A stretch of 64,000 bases of DNA from ZC4RG29 sp035304385. GTDB taxonomy: Bacteria > Bacteroidota > Bacteroidia > Cytophagales > Cyclobacteriaceae. Positions 16,739-24,843 of the stretch are shown here, one piece after another. Positions within the stretch are counted from its first letter, which is position 1. Every line of letters starts with the position of its first letter. The position numbers and the translations under genes were made by a program. The notes under the pieces were generated by a model. It was given only the letters and a program-made list of their open reading frames with translations. It was not told the DNA's origin and did not search any database. The DNA is taken from contig DATGQD010000027.1 of the NCBI GenBank assembly GCA_035304385.1, positions 1 to 64,000 of the forward strand, given 5' to 3'.

Positions 16739-17317
16739 ATGAGAGAAAAAAACACGCCCCCCGGATGGACTTACAATCCGGCCGCGTGGAATCAGCGTGT
16801 GCCGATAATCGTGCTCGCCTTGGGTGGGTTCGGGATCGCAACCTACTTGTCCTTATACCAGCTGGAGGTCACCACCAACGTGTGGGAGCCCTTCTTCGGC
16901 GATGGCAGCGTAAGAATTCTTAACTCTTTCATTTCCAATGTTCTTCCTTTTCCGGATGCGGCACTGGGCGCCTTTGGTTACCTGTTGGACGCGGTGGGCG
17001 GTGTGGTTGGCGGGCCCAGAAGGTGGCGAACCATGCCCTGGATCGTGGTCCTGTTTGGGCTCGCTGTGGGTCCATTGGGCTTTATCAGTGTTATGCTGGT
17101 GATATTCCAACCTGTGCTATTCGACGCATGGTGCACGCTATGCCTTGCTTCTGCGGTTATATCCGTGACCATGATCGGCCCTGCTATGGATGAGGTTCTC
17201 GCCAGCCTTCAGTATCTCAAGAGCGTGAAACGCACTGACGCATCCCTGTGGAAAGCATTCTGGGGGTACAAGGGTGTAGAGGAAAAAGTAGAAGCGAATG
17301 TGGGCACAGATTCTTAA
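16739..17317 (+). CDS. Vitamin K epoxide reductase (VKOR) family membrane protein
   Basis: 192 residues with about four transmembrane helices (VPIIVLALGGFGIATYLSLY, LGAFGYLLDAVGGVVGG, MPWIVVLFGLAVGPLGFISV, CLASAVISVTMI). The active-site CxxC is present as CTLC at 132-135 at the start of the last helix, which would face bound quinone. These are the only two cysteines: the loop cysteine pair that normally shuttles electrons to a thioredoxin-like partner is absent (loop reads VTTNVWEPFFGDG). So it is a VKOR variant with a truncated relay, and whether it makes disulfides is open. It overlaps the SPW-repeat gene by 20 bp. Confidence 0.85.
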   Translation: MREKNTPPGWTYNPAAWNQRVPIIVLALGGFGIATYLSLYQLEVTTNVWEPFFGDGSVRILNSFISNVLPFPDAALGAFGYLLDAVGGVVGGPRRWRTMPWIVVLFGLAVGPLGFISVMLVIFQPVLFDAWCTLCLASAVISVTMIGPAMDEVLASLQYLKSVKRTDASLWKAFWGYKGVEEKVEANVGTDS

Positions 17318-17636
17318 TTCATTAATAGGCATCTGGCTGATGGCTGCGCCGAATGTTCTTGGCTATAACGGAGTGGCCGCTGATGTCGACCATATTGTCG
17401 GACCGATCGTGACCACCTTCGCCGTTGTCGCCTTATCAGGCTGCACACGAAAAGTAGGGCGCCTGAATATTATCGGCGGCGTCTGGCTGATCGCGGCTCC
17501 GTGGATACTGGGGTATGATCACAGCAGCAGCATTACGAACGCCATAATTACAGGTATTCTCATTACGGCATTTTCGCTTTTCAAACGCCAAACCCAACAA
17601 GAATATGGAGGCGGCTGGTCGCAACTCTTGAAGTAG
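17298..17636 (+). CDS. SPW-repeat membrane protein
   Basis: 112 residues made of two SPW repeats, each of the pattern G-W-L-x-A-P-x-x-L-G-Y: first IGIWLMAAPNVLGY (about 10-23), then IGGVWLIAAPWILGY (about 59-73). Four short transmembrane helices are expected. The family is often found next to VKOR-like and epimerase genes, as here; no biochemical role is known. Its start lies inside the end of the VKOR-like gene, indicating cotranscription. Confidence 0.85.
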   Translation: MWAQILNSLIGIWLMAAPNVLGYNGVAADVDHIVGPIVTTFAVVALSGCTRKVGRLNIIGGVWLIAAPWILGYDHSSSITNAIITGILITAFSLFKRQTQQEYGGGWSQLLK

Positions 17637-17843
17637 AGGGGTCGTGTATCACTACAAAGGAGGTGTTCATGATCTCAGGTCTTGTGTGATGAGAGTCTAT
17701 GATTCAAATTTTGCATCGCACCTCCGAAAACCATGACCGGTGGACACGCTGAAGGATGGCGAAGGTCCGCAATGGAACACACGGAGTCCATCGACAAACG
17801 GGAACAAAAATTGTGAAATGGGTACTGGATTAGGGATCTGTAT

Positions 17844-17999
17844 ATGATTCGAAAACTTAAATCAGGAGAGTACCGCATCTACTCGCGAAAGAAAAATCCC
17901 GCAACAGGAAAACGGCGGAACCTGGGCACTTTTAAGACACTGGAAGCAGCCAAAAAGCATGAATCGGAAATCCAGTATTTTAAACGGAAGAAGTCCTGA
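17844..17999 (+). CDS. Small basic protein, 51 residues
   Basis: An ATG at 17844 opens a 51-codon frame with a strongly basic product: MIRKLKSGEYRIYSRKKN, then a GKRRNLGTFKTLEAAKKHE segment and the ending YFKRKKS. The GTFKTLEAAKKHE pattern, following two short strands, resembles the arm DNA-binding/AP2-like domain found at the start of tyrosine integrases, here as a stand-alone protein. I recall similar small uncharacterised proteins from several bacteria, so I judge the gene real. The 207 bp before it hold no gene I can support; GGAGGTG at 17659-17665 and CACCTCC farther on form a long-range inverted pair. Confidence 0.7.
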   Translation: MIRKLKSGEYRIYSRKKNPATGKRRNLGTFKTLEAAKKHESEIQYFKRKKS

Positions 18000-18058
18000 C
18001 GCCCTTTTCAAGTGGGAGTAAACTTCGTGAGGAACGACTTGGGTATCTGCCTCCCCGA

Positions 18059-18463
18059 TTGAATTCCAACGCTAAAAACCTCGTCGTGAAGGTATTCCGG
18101 ACCGCTGTGTGGCTTCAGGGAATGTATATTCTCTTTACCGCACTATGGCCCATCCTTCACATCCAGAGTTTTATGGCCGTCACCGGCCCGAAGACCGACA
18201 TCTGGCTTGTAAAGACCGTCGGTGCGTTGCTGATTCCCATCGCGCTGTGCTTGTTATCGTATACTGTGATTCAGACCAACCGCTTGCCTGGAATATTACT
18301 TGGCGCTACTACCTCGATAGCTTTTATCATCGTCGACTTTCATTATGCCCTCAATAACGTGATCTCGGAGATTTACATGCTCGATGGTCTTGTAGAAGCC
18401 GGGTTTCTTCTCCTCTGGGCCTACCTATGGTTCGGACGTCGCGGAGATTGGATCAACGCCTGA
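18059..18463 (+). CDS. Four-helix integral membrane protein, unknown function
   Basis: 134 residues with four predicted transmembrane helices: roughly 10-30, 45-68 (TVGALLIPIALCLLSY), 75-92 (PGILLGATTSIAFIIV) and 105-125 (DGLVEAGFLLLWAYLWF). No upstream ATG exists in frame, so the start is the TTG at 18059, or an internal ATG such as the one at codon 21 (MYILFTALWP). I cannot assign a family with confidence. Confidence 0.65.
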   Translation: MNSNAKNLVVKVFRTAVWLQGMYILFTALWPILHIQSFMAVTGPKTDIWLVKTVGALLIPIALCLLSYTVIQTNRLPGILLGATTSIAFIIVDFHYALNNVISEIYMLDGLVEAGFLLLWAYLWFGRRGDWINA

Positions 18464-18603
18464 GACGTTGCTCCTCCGGATAATCCCATTGTCTGTATAC
18501 GAACAACCCCGAATACCAGGCGGCTTGTTGACAGTCTTCCCCGGACCGTTTTGTCCGATACACATCAAACTAACCGACCGTCAAATCCAGCACCATTCAC
18601 GCA

Positions 18604-18628
18604 CCGCAAAGCCTATTGTGCTTTGCGG
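18604..18628. repeat. Dispersed hairpin element, copy 1
   Basis: Perfect 9-bp arms CCGCAAAGC (18604-18612) and GCTTTGCGG (18620-18628) with a CTATTGT loop, followed directly by CACTCATTCACTC. The same element recurs at 30407-30431 (identical) and 43862-43886 (one arm mismatch). It lies in the 239-bp space before an SDR gene, without a T-run. Confidence 0.8.
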
Positions 18629-18702
18629 CACTCATTCACTCGGTGTCTCCCCTCTGGCATTCTTTTGGCGTCCAAAATTTCATTATCAAAACACCCACCC
18701 GT

Positions 18703-19509
18703 ATGGAATACGATGTTAATAAGAAATACGCGCTTGTCACCGGCGGGACGAGCGGCATTGGATACGAGCTTGCCAAGCTGCTCGCAAAAGATGGTTATAA
18801 TCTTATAATCGTGGCGCGAAGCAAAACCGACCTCGAACGGGTAGCGACAGAATTCAAGTCCGAATACGGGATCGACGTGCTAACCATTCCCAAGGATCTC
18901 TTCGTGCGTCAAAACGCATTTGAAGTTTTTGACCTGGTCAAGGCGCACAATATTCAATTAGACATCCTTGTCAATGATGCGGGGCACGGTCATTACGGGG
19001 AGTTTGTATCGACAGATCTGGACATGGAACTTCAGATCATTGATCTTAACATTGCGAGTCTGGTGATATTGACCAAGTTATTTCTTAAGGACATGATCAC
19101 CCGTGGCAAAGGAAGGATACTGAACGTATCTTCGATCGCGAGCAAAATGCCCGGTCCGTGGCAGTCGGTTTATCACGGTACCAAGGCTTTCGTTCAGTCG
19201 TTCACCGAGGCCATACGCAGCGAGGTTAAAGATACGGGCGTGACGATAACCGCACTTTTGCCCGGACCGACGGACACTGATTTCTTCAGTAAAGCAGGTA
19301 TGCTTTCATCAAAGATTGTTCAGGAGGGGAAACTTTACGACCCTGCCGAGGTTGCCCGCGACGGCTACGACAGTCTCCTTCGGGGCGACGACATGGTTGT
19401 TTCCGGCTTTAAGAACAAGGTTCAGGTTGCGATGAGCAACTTTACTTCTGACGAAAAACTGGCGGACAAGATGAAGAAGCAGCAGGAGCCAGCGGATCAA
19501 TCAGAATAA
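18703..19509 (+). CDS. Short-chain dehydrogenase/reductase (classical SDR)
   Basis: 268 residues from the ATG at 18703. Classical SDR features: TGGTSGIG at 13-20 for NAD(P), NDAG at 91-94, catalytic Ser in NVSS (143-144), and YHGTK with Tyr157 and Lys161. An Arg near the end of strand 2 (VARSKTDLERV) suggests NADP preference. The substrate is unknown. A longer upstream frame exists but would include the intergenic hairpin, so I reject it. Confidence 0.88.
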   Translation: MEYDVNKKYALVTGGTSGIGYELAKLLAKDGYNLIIVARSKTDLERVATEFKSEYGIDVLTIPKDLFVRQNAFEVFDLVKAHNIQLDILVNDAGHGHYGEFVSTDLDMELQIIDLNIASLVILTKLFLKDMITRGKGRILNVSSIASKMPGPWQSVYHGTKAFVQSFTEAIRSEVKDTGVTITALLPGPTDTDFFSKAGMLSSKIVQEGKLYDPAEVARDGYDSLLRGDDMVVSGFKNKVQVAMSNFTSDEKLADKMKKQQEPADQSE

Positions 19510-19517
19510 TGTACGGC

Positions 19518-20309
19518 TTACCGATCGGTCGCCGCGGGGGTATACTGCAAGACCGCGAGTACAGCGCAGTGGTCTGATGCCTCTTGCCGACACAAAACCC
19601 GGGTCTCTTTAACAGTCCACGCTGACGTTCGCGGGTACATGATGTAGTCTATTTTCTTTGTCGGGCCAGTGCGTGCGGAAAAGGTGTTTGCCCATGCGGT
19701 ATCCGCTTCGGCAAATTCCGTAAGCAGCAATTTGATCTCGTCGTGGTGGGGTTCCGCGTTGAGATCGCCCGCCAGGATCATCGGCGCCGTGTTCTTCACA
19801 TCGTCATAATAATTCATCAATTGACGTGCTTGCTCCTTTCGGTCATCATTGCGGGTGGTCAGATGTACACAGCCAAATACCAGGTCAGTGTCCGAGGCGA
19901 TTTCGACTGTCGCAAACGCAAACGTAATAATGCTTGGAGTGCTGTGATAGCCCTCGAGTGTCTCCATGCCGGTCACAGGATACCGTGAAAGGATGGCATT
20001 GCCGTATTCCCCACCCTGGAAGTCGCGGTGCTTTACAAAATGCCCTTTCAGACCGGTACGTCTCGCAAGTTCCCGGGCCATGTCAATACCTCCGGTACGC
20101 TGGGTGTTTTTGTCCACCTCCTGAAGGGCTACCAGGTCGGGATTTACCTCGTTAATAATAGAAGCAAGTAAGTCCATGTTGACCTTGCCGTCTGCAGCTT
20201 CACCGTGGTAAATGTTGTATGTGAGGATGCGGATCGTGAAAGCAGGCTCCTGTGCCAATACAGAGACAGGCAGGAGACAAAAATAAATCCAAAGTACGCG
20301 CCAGGTCAT
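19518..20309 (-). CDS. Exported endonuclease/exonuclease/phosphatase (EEP) family protein
   Basis: 263 residues with a signal peptide (LWIYFCLLPVSVLAQ). The EEP fold motifs are in order: TYNIYHGE, VALQEVDKNT (metal-binding Glu), GDLNAEP (Asp/Asn) and the final SDHCAVLAVL (Asp-His pair). These Mg-dependent enzymes cleave phosphodiesters in nucleic acids or phospholipids, or act as phosphatases. An envelope or secreted location is implied. The substrate cannot be read from the sequence. Confidence 0.88.
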   Translation of the reverse strand: MTWRVLWIYFCLLPVSVLAQEPAFTIRILTYNIYHGEAADGKVNMDLLASIINEVNPDLVALQEVDKNTQRTGGIDMARELARRTGLKGHFVKHRDFQGGEYGNAILSRYPVTGMETLEGYHSTPSIITFAFATVEIASDTDLVFGCVHLTTRNDDRKEQARQLMNYYDDVKNTAPMILAGDLNAEPHHDEIKLLLTEFAEADTAWANTFSARTGPTKKIDYIMYPRTSAWTVKETRVLCRQEASDHCAVLAVLQYTPAATDR

Positions 20310-20469
20310 GAGCCGGGGATTCAGCGTCTTTTACAATTTTTTGGTGTATTGTGACAAATTAGTGAAAGTATCCACAGCACACGCCGCCTGGCAAGCGATT
20401 GTTTGCAGTCTTCCTTCGACATCATGCTTTCCGTTACTAAATTGTTACTTTAAACGGGCAGGCGAACCT

Positions 20470-20667
20470 ATGACTGAGAGAGAATTAAGAAAATTAGAAG
20501 GAACGATCCGCTCCAAAATGGAGGATCTAAGGAAACGGCGTGTAACGCTCAAGGATTCCGGCATCGGCTCCCTCATGAATTTGTTGAAGAAAGTCGACGA
20601 ACCCCTTTACGAGAAGATACTTCCGGAGTATAAGCAATTGGTCTCCGGGGGGAATATTCTGAGATAA
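20470..20667 (+). CDS. Small hypothetical protein, 65 residues
   Basis: An ATG at 20470, preceded by a purine-rich stretch, starts a 65-residue soluble protein. It is largely helical with charged repeats (RELRKLEGTIRSKMEDLRKRR, VDEPLYEKILPEYKQL). I do not recognise the family; it has no signal peptide or cysteines. A longer upstream frame lacks plausible protein character. Confidence 0.55.
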   Translation: MTERELRKLEGTIRSKMEDLRKRRVTLKDSGIGSLMNLLKKVDEPLYEKILPEYKQLVSGGNILR

Positions 20668-20738
20668 CTTGGTGGTGTGTTGACGTTGCCTTTATCCGCC
20701 ACTTGAGCAGAAGATTTGGATTAGAAGGATGCGACGTG

Positions 20739-21362
20739 TCACATTTTATGAAAGGTTATCGGCAAAACCATTCTCATCTTAACAGCCTGCCCTCTTTGCC
20801 GCGCCGGGATGAAAGGGTAGTTGAGCTTATAAAGAACACGTACGGCCTCAGTATCAGCCCATTCGTTGAAACCCTTAACCACTTTTATATGCGTCATCTT
20901 TCCCAGTGTGTCGATATCAAATTCAACGAAGACCTTCCCTCGTCCGCAAAATTGCTTCGGATAAGTCAACTCCGCGTTGATTGCCTCAAAAAATTTCTGC
21001 ATGCCTCCCACCGGCGTGGCGGCAGACTCTAGGACTATTCCTAAGAACAGGGGTTCCTCAATTTCCCATTCACAAGAAGTTGCACGGATGTCGGTTTGCT
21101 GACCTTCCTGTGATTTTGCAGGTAAAGTCAATGATGCGGCCATGAAAGTTGCCGCTGCATACTTCATAAATTTCGCACTCACTTGAGTGCGATCAAAAAG
21201 TCCGCAAACAAGCCTGCCTGCTTGGCTCAACTCGGTTTTAAGATCGACATCGGTTTTGCCTCTGAAATCAACAATAGTGTGAGCGCACTTGTCGCAGGAC
21301 AGATCGGGACCAAGCTTTTCCGGACATGGGAAGGCGAGATTGACATTTTTGATAGGAGCCAT
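20739..21362 (-). CDS. TonB C-terminal domain protein with N-terminal Cys-rich domain
   Basis: About 207 residues from the ATG at 21362 (an ATG at 21401 would add 13). Residues 1-60 form a Cys-rich unit seen at the start of many Bacteroidota proteins: FPCPEKLG, then CDKCAHTIVDFRG, then GRLVCGLF. After a central hydrophobic helix (FMKYAAATFMAASLTLPA) comes a TonB-type C-terminal domain (GGMQKFFEAINAELTYPKQ, GKVFVEFDIDTLGKMTHIKVVKG). TonB domains link inner-membrane energy to outer-membrane receptors, but many Bacteroidota copies have unknown partners. No receptor gene is next to it. Confidence 0.75.
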   Translation of the reverse strand: MAPIKNVNLAFPCPEKLGPDLSCDKCAHTIVDFRGKTDVDLKTELSQAGRLVCGLFDRTQVSAKFMKYAAATFMAASLTLPAKSQEGQQTDIRATSCEWEIEEPLFLGIVLESAATPVGGMQKFFEAINAELTYPKQFCGRGKVFVEFDIDTLGKMTHIKVVKGFNEWADTEAVRVLYKLNYPFIPARQRGQAVKMRMVLPITFHKM

Positions 21363-21426
21363 AGGTTTAGATTTCTTGTTACATAATCCGGACTGGGTCA
21401 ATAAGTCACTTAAATGTCTGAATTAG

Positions 21427-21596
21427 ATGGGTAGGATTTCATGATGAATAGGATGAGGATTGAAAGGATTGTTAGGATGGCTGGTCAACCATCCTAACAA
21501 ACCGTTCATCCTACGAATCCTAATTCAGACATTCCTTCCATCCTCCCAAATCCTCATCCTATCCATCCTTCCCATCCTACGAATCCTAATCAGTTT
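21427..21596. repeat. AGGAT/TCATCC-rich intergenic repeat region with a 12-bp inverted repeat
   Basis: The space between dnaE2 and the TonB-domain gene is filled with AGGAT and TCATCC motifs. TTGTTAGGATGG (21469-21480) and CCATCCTAACAA (21489-21500) form a perfect 12-bp stem with an 8-base loop. The 18-base word CATCCTACGAATCCTAAT occurs at 21507 and 21573. The hairpin may end dnaE2 transcription, but it lies about 100 bp beyond the stop codon. Confidence 0.65.
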
Positions 21597-24500
21597 CTAC
21601 CTAAAATTCCTTCCCTCCCCAAATATCTTCATCTGCACTCCGTCCTTACGCTCCCTCCGCGCATCCGGCCTTGATGTAGTCTCGTCCGCACGCGACGGCG
21701 TACCTATTCCCCCAACGTCCTCTTCCTGTGGTACTAAGCGCTGTAATAACCCGGAAACATTGAAGCACCGCTCCGCCATCACGTGAATCACCTCCCCTTC
21801 CTTCTGCAGCTTGCCTTGCACCATTAGCAAACGTGATTGTATGATCTCCTTTCGGTATTGATCAAACTTATCGGGGAACACAACCAGGTTGGCCGAGCCC
21901 GTTTCATCCTCGATCGTTATGAAACATACACCCTTTGCGGTTCCGGGTCGCTGACGTACCAGGACCAACCCGGCCACACGAACCACCGTGCCGTGCCGTA
22001 TGTCTTTCAGCCGGTTCGCAGGACAGACACGCAACGACTCCAGTGCATCTCGTAGAAACGACACGGGATGCGCCTTTACCGACAACGACAGCGCATGGTA
22101 ATCGTGCACCACATGTTCCGACAAGGTCATCCGTGGAAGTTCGACGCTTTCCTCAATGTCACGCCTTACATCCTCAGCCACAAACATCGAATCCTTCTGA
22201 TGATCTTTCGTCGACACTTTCCATAATGCCTCCCGCCGGTCAAAACCCATCGACCGAAATGCATCTGCATCCGCCAATCGCTCCAGTATCGCCTCCGTCA
22301 TTCCCACATCGCGAAGCGCCTGCACCGACTTATACCCATTACCTATGCCCGTTACCAACCGCTCCATATCCTCCTTTCGTAGCCCTTTCACCTGGCGGAA
22401 TCCCAATCGCAAGGCACAATACTTACCGACCTTTTCTTCCAGGGTATTATCCCAGTACGATTTATTGACATCTACCGACCGGACTTCCACACCGTGCTTT
22501 CTCGCGTCAATGACAATCTGTGCCGGCTGATAAAATCCCATCGGAAGGCTGTTCAGCAAGGCGCACGCAAACACATCGGGATAATAACACTTGAGCCAGG
22601 ACGAAACATAAACCAAAAGTGCAAAGCTCACGGCATGACTTTCAGGAAATCCATAACTCCCAAATCCTTCCAGCTGCCGGAATACCCTTTCCGCATAGTC
22701 GCGACTGTACCCGTTAGCTGTCATTCCCTCGATCAGCTTATCCCTGAAGTGCGATACCTTTCCATTTACCTTAAAGGTTGCCATGCTCCTTCTCAGCTGG
22801 TCCGCTTCAGCCGGCGAAAAACCAGCGGCAACGATGGCAATCTTCATGGCCTGCTCCTGGAACAGAGGTACCCCCAGGGTGCGACCAAGAATATCCTCAA
22901 GTTCTTTGGAGGGATACTCCACGGGCTCCTCACCGTTACGTCGACGCAGGTATGGGTGCACCATATCGCCCTGGATGGGTCCCGGTCTGACGATCGCCAC
23001 CTCGATCACCAGATCGTAAAAGGTCTTCGGTTTCAGCCGGGGCAGCATCGACATCTGCGCCCTGCTTTCGATTTGAAACACCCCGATAGTATCCGCCCGG
23101 CTTATCATTTCATACACTGCCGGGTCATCCTGAGGGATATTCGCCAGAGTAAGCTCGAGGCCGTAATGTTGCCTTGCGAGATCGAATGCCTTTCGTATGC
23201 ACGTGAGCATCCCCAATGCAAGCACGTCGATCTTCATGAATCCCAGAACGTCAATGTCGTCTTTATTCCATTCAATGTTGGTTCGGTTTTCCATGCGTGC
23301 ATTAAGAATCGGACACAGATCAGACAGTTTGCCGTCGGTGATGACAAATCCGCCAGTGTGCTGTCCAAGCTGGCGGGGAAATCCCATAAACTGCTCCGTC
23401 AGTTGAAGTACTTTATTGATAACAGGGTCATCCGGGTTGATACCCTGACTTAGAATACGTTCCCTGTCGAATCCTTCGTCTCGAAAATCCCAAATCAGGC
23501 CTGACAGGCGATTGATGGTGTCCACCGAGAGGCCCATCGCCTTACCTACATCGCGAATGGCACCCCGGTGATGCTGTTGGGTGACTGTGGCGACTACGGC
23601 GGCGCGATCCCGTCCATACTTTTCATATATGTACTGCATCACCTCTTCACGTCGCTCATGTTCAAAGTCGACGTCAATGTCGGGCGGCTCGTTGCGCGCC
23701 GAAGAAATAAAGCGCTCGAACAACAGATCGAATTTAGAAGGATCAACAGAGGTTATCCCCAGGCAATAACATACGGTGGAGTTTGCCGCCGATCCTCTCC
23801 CCTGACAAAGAATCTTGTTTTCGCGGGCATAGCGTACGATATCGTAGACAGTCAGAAAGTATTCTGCATAATTGACTTCAGCGATGAACTTGAGTTCGTA
23901 TTCAATATTCGCCTTAACCTTCTCCGGTATGTTTTCTCCAAAAATCTGCTTTGCCCCCCGCCAGGTGAGATAGCTGAGCTCCTCGTGTGGAGTACGGCTC
24001 TCGGGCGTCACTTCCCTGGGATACCGATACTTCAGCTGGTCCAACGAAAAACCACAAGCCTCCGCAATAGCTTGTGTTGCAAGAATGGCATCCGGATAAT
24101 GTCGGAACAAGCGAACCATCTCCTGCTCCGACTTCAGGTGGCGCTCCGCGTTCGCATCCAACCGATAACCTGCCGTATGGATCGTACATTTTTCCCGGAC
24201 ACAAGTAACGATGTCCTGCAACTCGCGGCGCTGAGGTTGATGGTAATGCACATCATTGGTAGCGACCATTCCGATCTTCAATTGCCGACACAATTGATGA
24301 ATGCGAAAAAGTCGCTTGGCATCCAAACCATGATACAGCCGGGTGGCGGCTATAGCCAACTCATCACCAAAGGCATCACGGTACTCCTTCACAAGGTTTG
24401 TGAACACCGTATCAAATTCAAACTTCCGGTTCAGCTGAGGCGGAACTACAATGAACTTTGATCCTTCGGCATGAGCATATACATCTTCTCTGTACAATTC

Positions 24501-24812
24501 GCATTTTCCTTTTTCTGTGCGACGGTTCCCCGTGGTAAGCAGGTTGGTCAACCGGGAGTAGGCCGGCAGATTGGTGGGGTAGATCAGCAACGGGGGACCA
24601 TCCACCAGTTCAAGGCGACATCCGGGAATCAGCTTGATGCCCCACTTCTTTGCAGCCGAATGCGCCCGAACTATTCCGGCCAGGGTATTGCGATCAGTAA
24701 CCGCTACCGATGGATAGCCCAGGGTGGCTGCCTCACCGACTATCTCCTCCGGGTGCGAAGCCCCCCGAAGAAAACTGAAATTGGTGGTAACCTGAAGTTC
24801 AGTGTATCGCAT
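21597..24812 (-). CDS. dnaE2: Error-prone DNA polymerase DnaE2 (C-family)
   Basis: 1071 residues, normal for DnaE2. An N-terminal PHP domain (YTELQVTTNFSFLRGASHPEE) is followed by the polymerase core with the catalytic PDIDVD at 377-382 (Asp residues bind metal) and SQGRGSAANS-type palm motifs nearby (CQGRGSAANSTVCYCLG). The C-terminal part contains helix-hairpin-helix and OB-fold segments (TVVRVAGLVLVRQRPGTAKG). DnaE2 works with ImuA and ImuB in translesion synthesis and damage-induced mutagenesis. It follows imuB by 31 bp on the same strand as the third gene of the cassette. Confidence 0.95.
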   Translation of the reverse strand: MRYTELQVTTNFSFLRGASHPEEIVGEAATLGYPSVAVTDRNTLAGIVRAHSAAKKWGIKLIPGCRLELVDGPPLLIYPTNLPAYSRLTNLLTTGNRRTEKGKCELYREDVYAHAEGSKFIVVPPQLNRKFEFDTVFTNLVKEYRDAFGDELAIAATRLYHGLDAKRLFRIHQLCRQLKIGMVATNDVHYHQPQRRELQDIVTCVREKCTIHTAGYRLDANAERHLKSEQEMVRLFRHYPDAILATQAIAEACGFSLDQLKYRYPREVTPESRTPHEELSYLTWRGAKQIFGENIPEKVKANIEYELKFIAEVNYAEYFLTVYDIVRYARENKILCQGRGSAANSTVCYCLGITSVDPSKFDLLFERFISSARNEPPDIDVDFEHERREEVMQYIYEKYGRDRAAVVATVTQQHHRGAIRDVGKAMGLSVDTINRLSGLIWDFRDEGFDRERILSQGINPDDPVINKVLQLTEQFMGFPRQLGQHTGGFVITDGKLSDLCPILNARMENRTNIEWNKDDIDVLGFMKIDVLALGMLTCIRKAFDLARQHYGLELTLANIPQDDPAVYEMISRADTIGVFQIESRAQMSMLPRLKPKTFYDLVIEVAIVRPGPIQGDMVHPYLRRRNGEEPVEYPSKELEDILGRTLGVPLFQEQAMKIAIVAAGFSPAEADQLRRSMATFKVNGKVSHFRDKLIEGMTANGYSRDYAERVFRQLEGFGSYGFPESHAVSFALLVYVSSWLKCYYPDVFACALLNSLPMGFYQPAQIVIDARKHGVEVRSVDVNKSYWDNTLEEKVGKYCALRLGFRQVKGLRKEDMERLVTGIGNGYKSVQALRDVGMTEAILERLADADAFRSMGFDRREALWKVSTKDHQKDSMFVAEDVRRDIEESVELPRMTLSEHVVHDYHALSLSVKAHPVSFLRDALESLRVCPANRLKDIRHGTVVRVAGLVLVRQRPGTAKGVCFITIEDETGSANLVVFPDKFDQYRKEIIQSRLLMVQGKLQKEGEVIHVMAERCFNVSGLLQRLVPQEEDVGGIGTPSRADETTSRPDARRERKDGVQMKIFGEGRNFR

Positions 24813-24843
24813 GATCTGCTATAGCTTATCTAATTCGGATACC

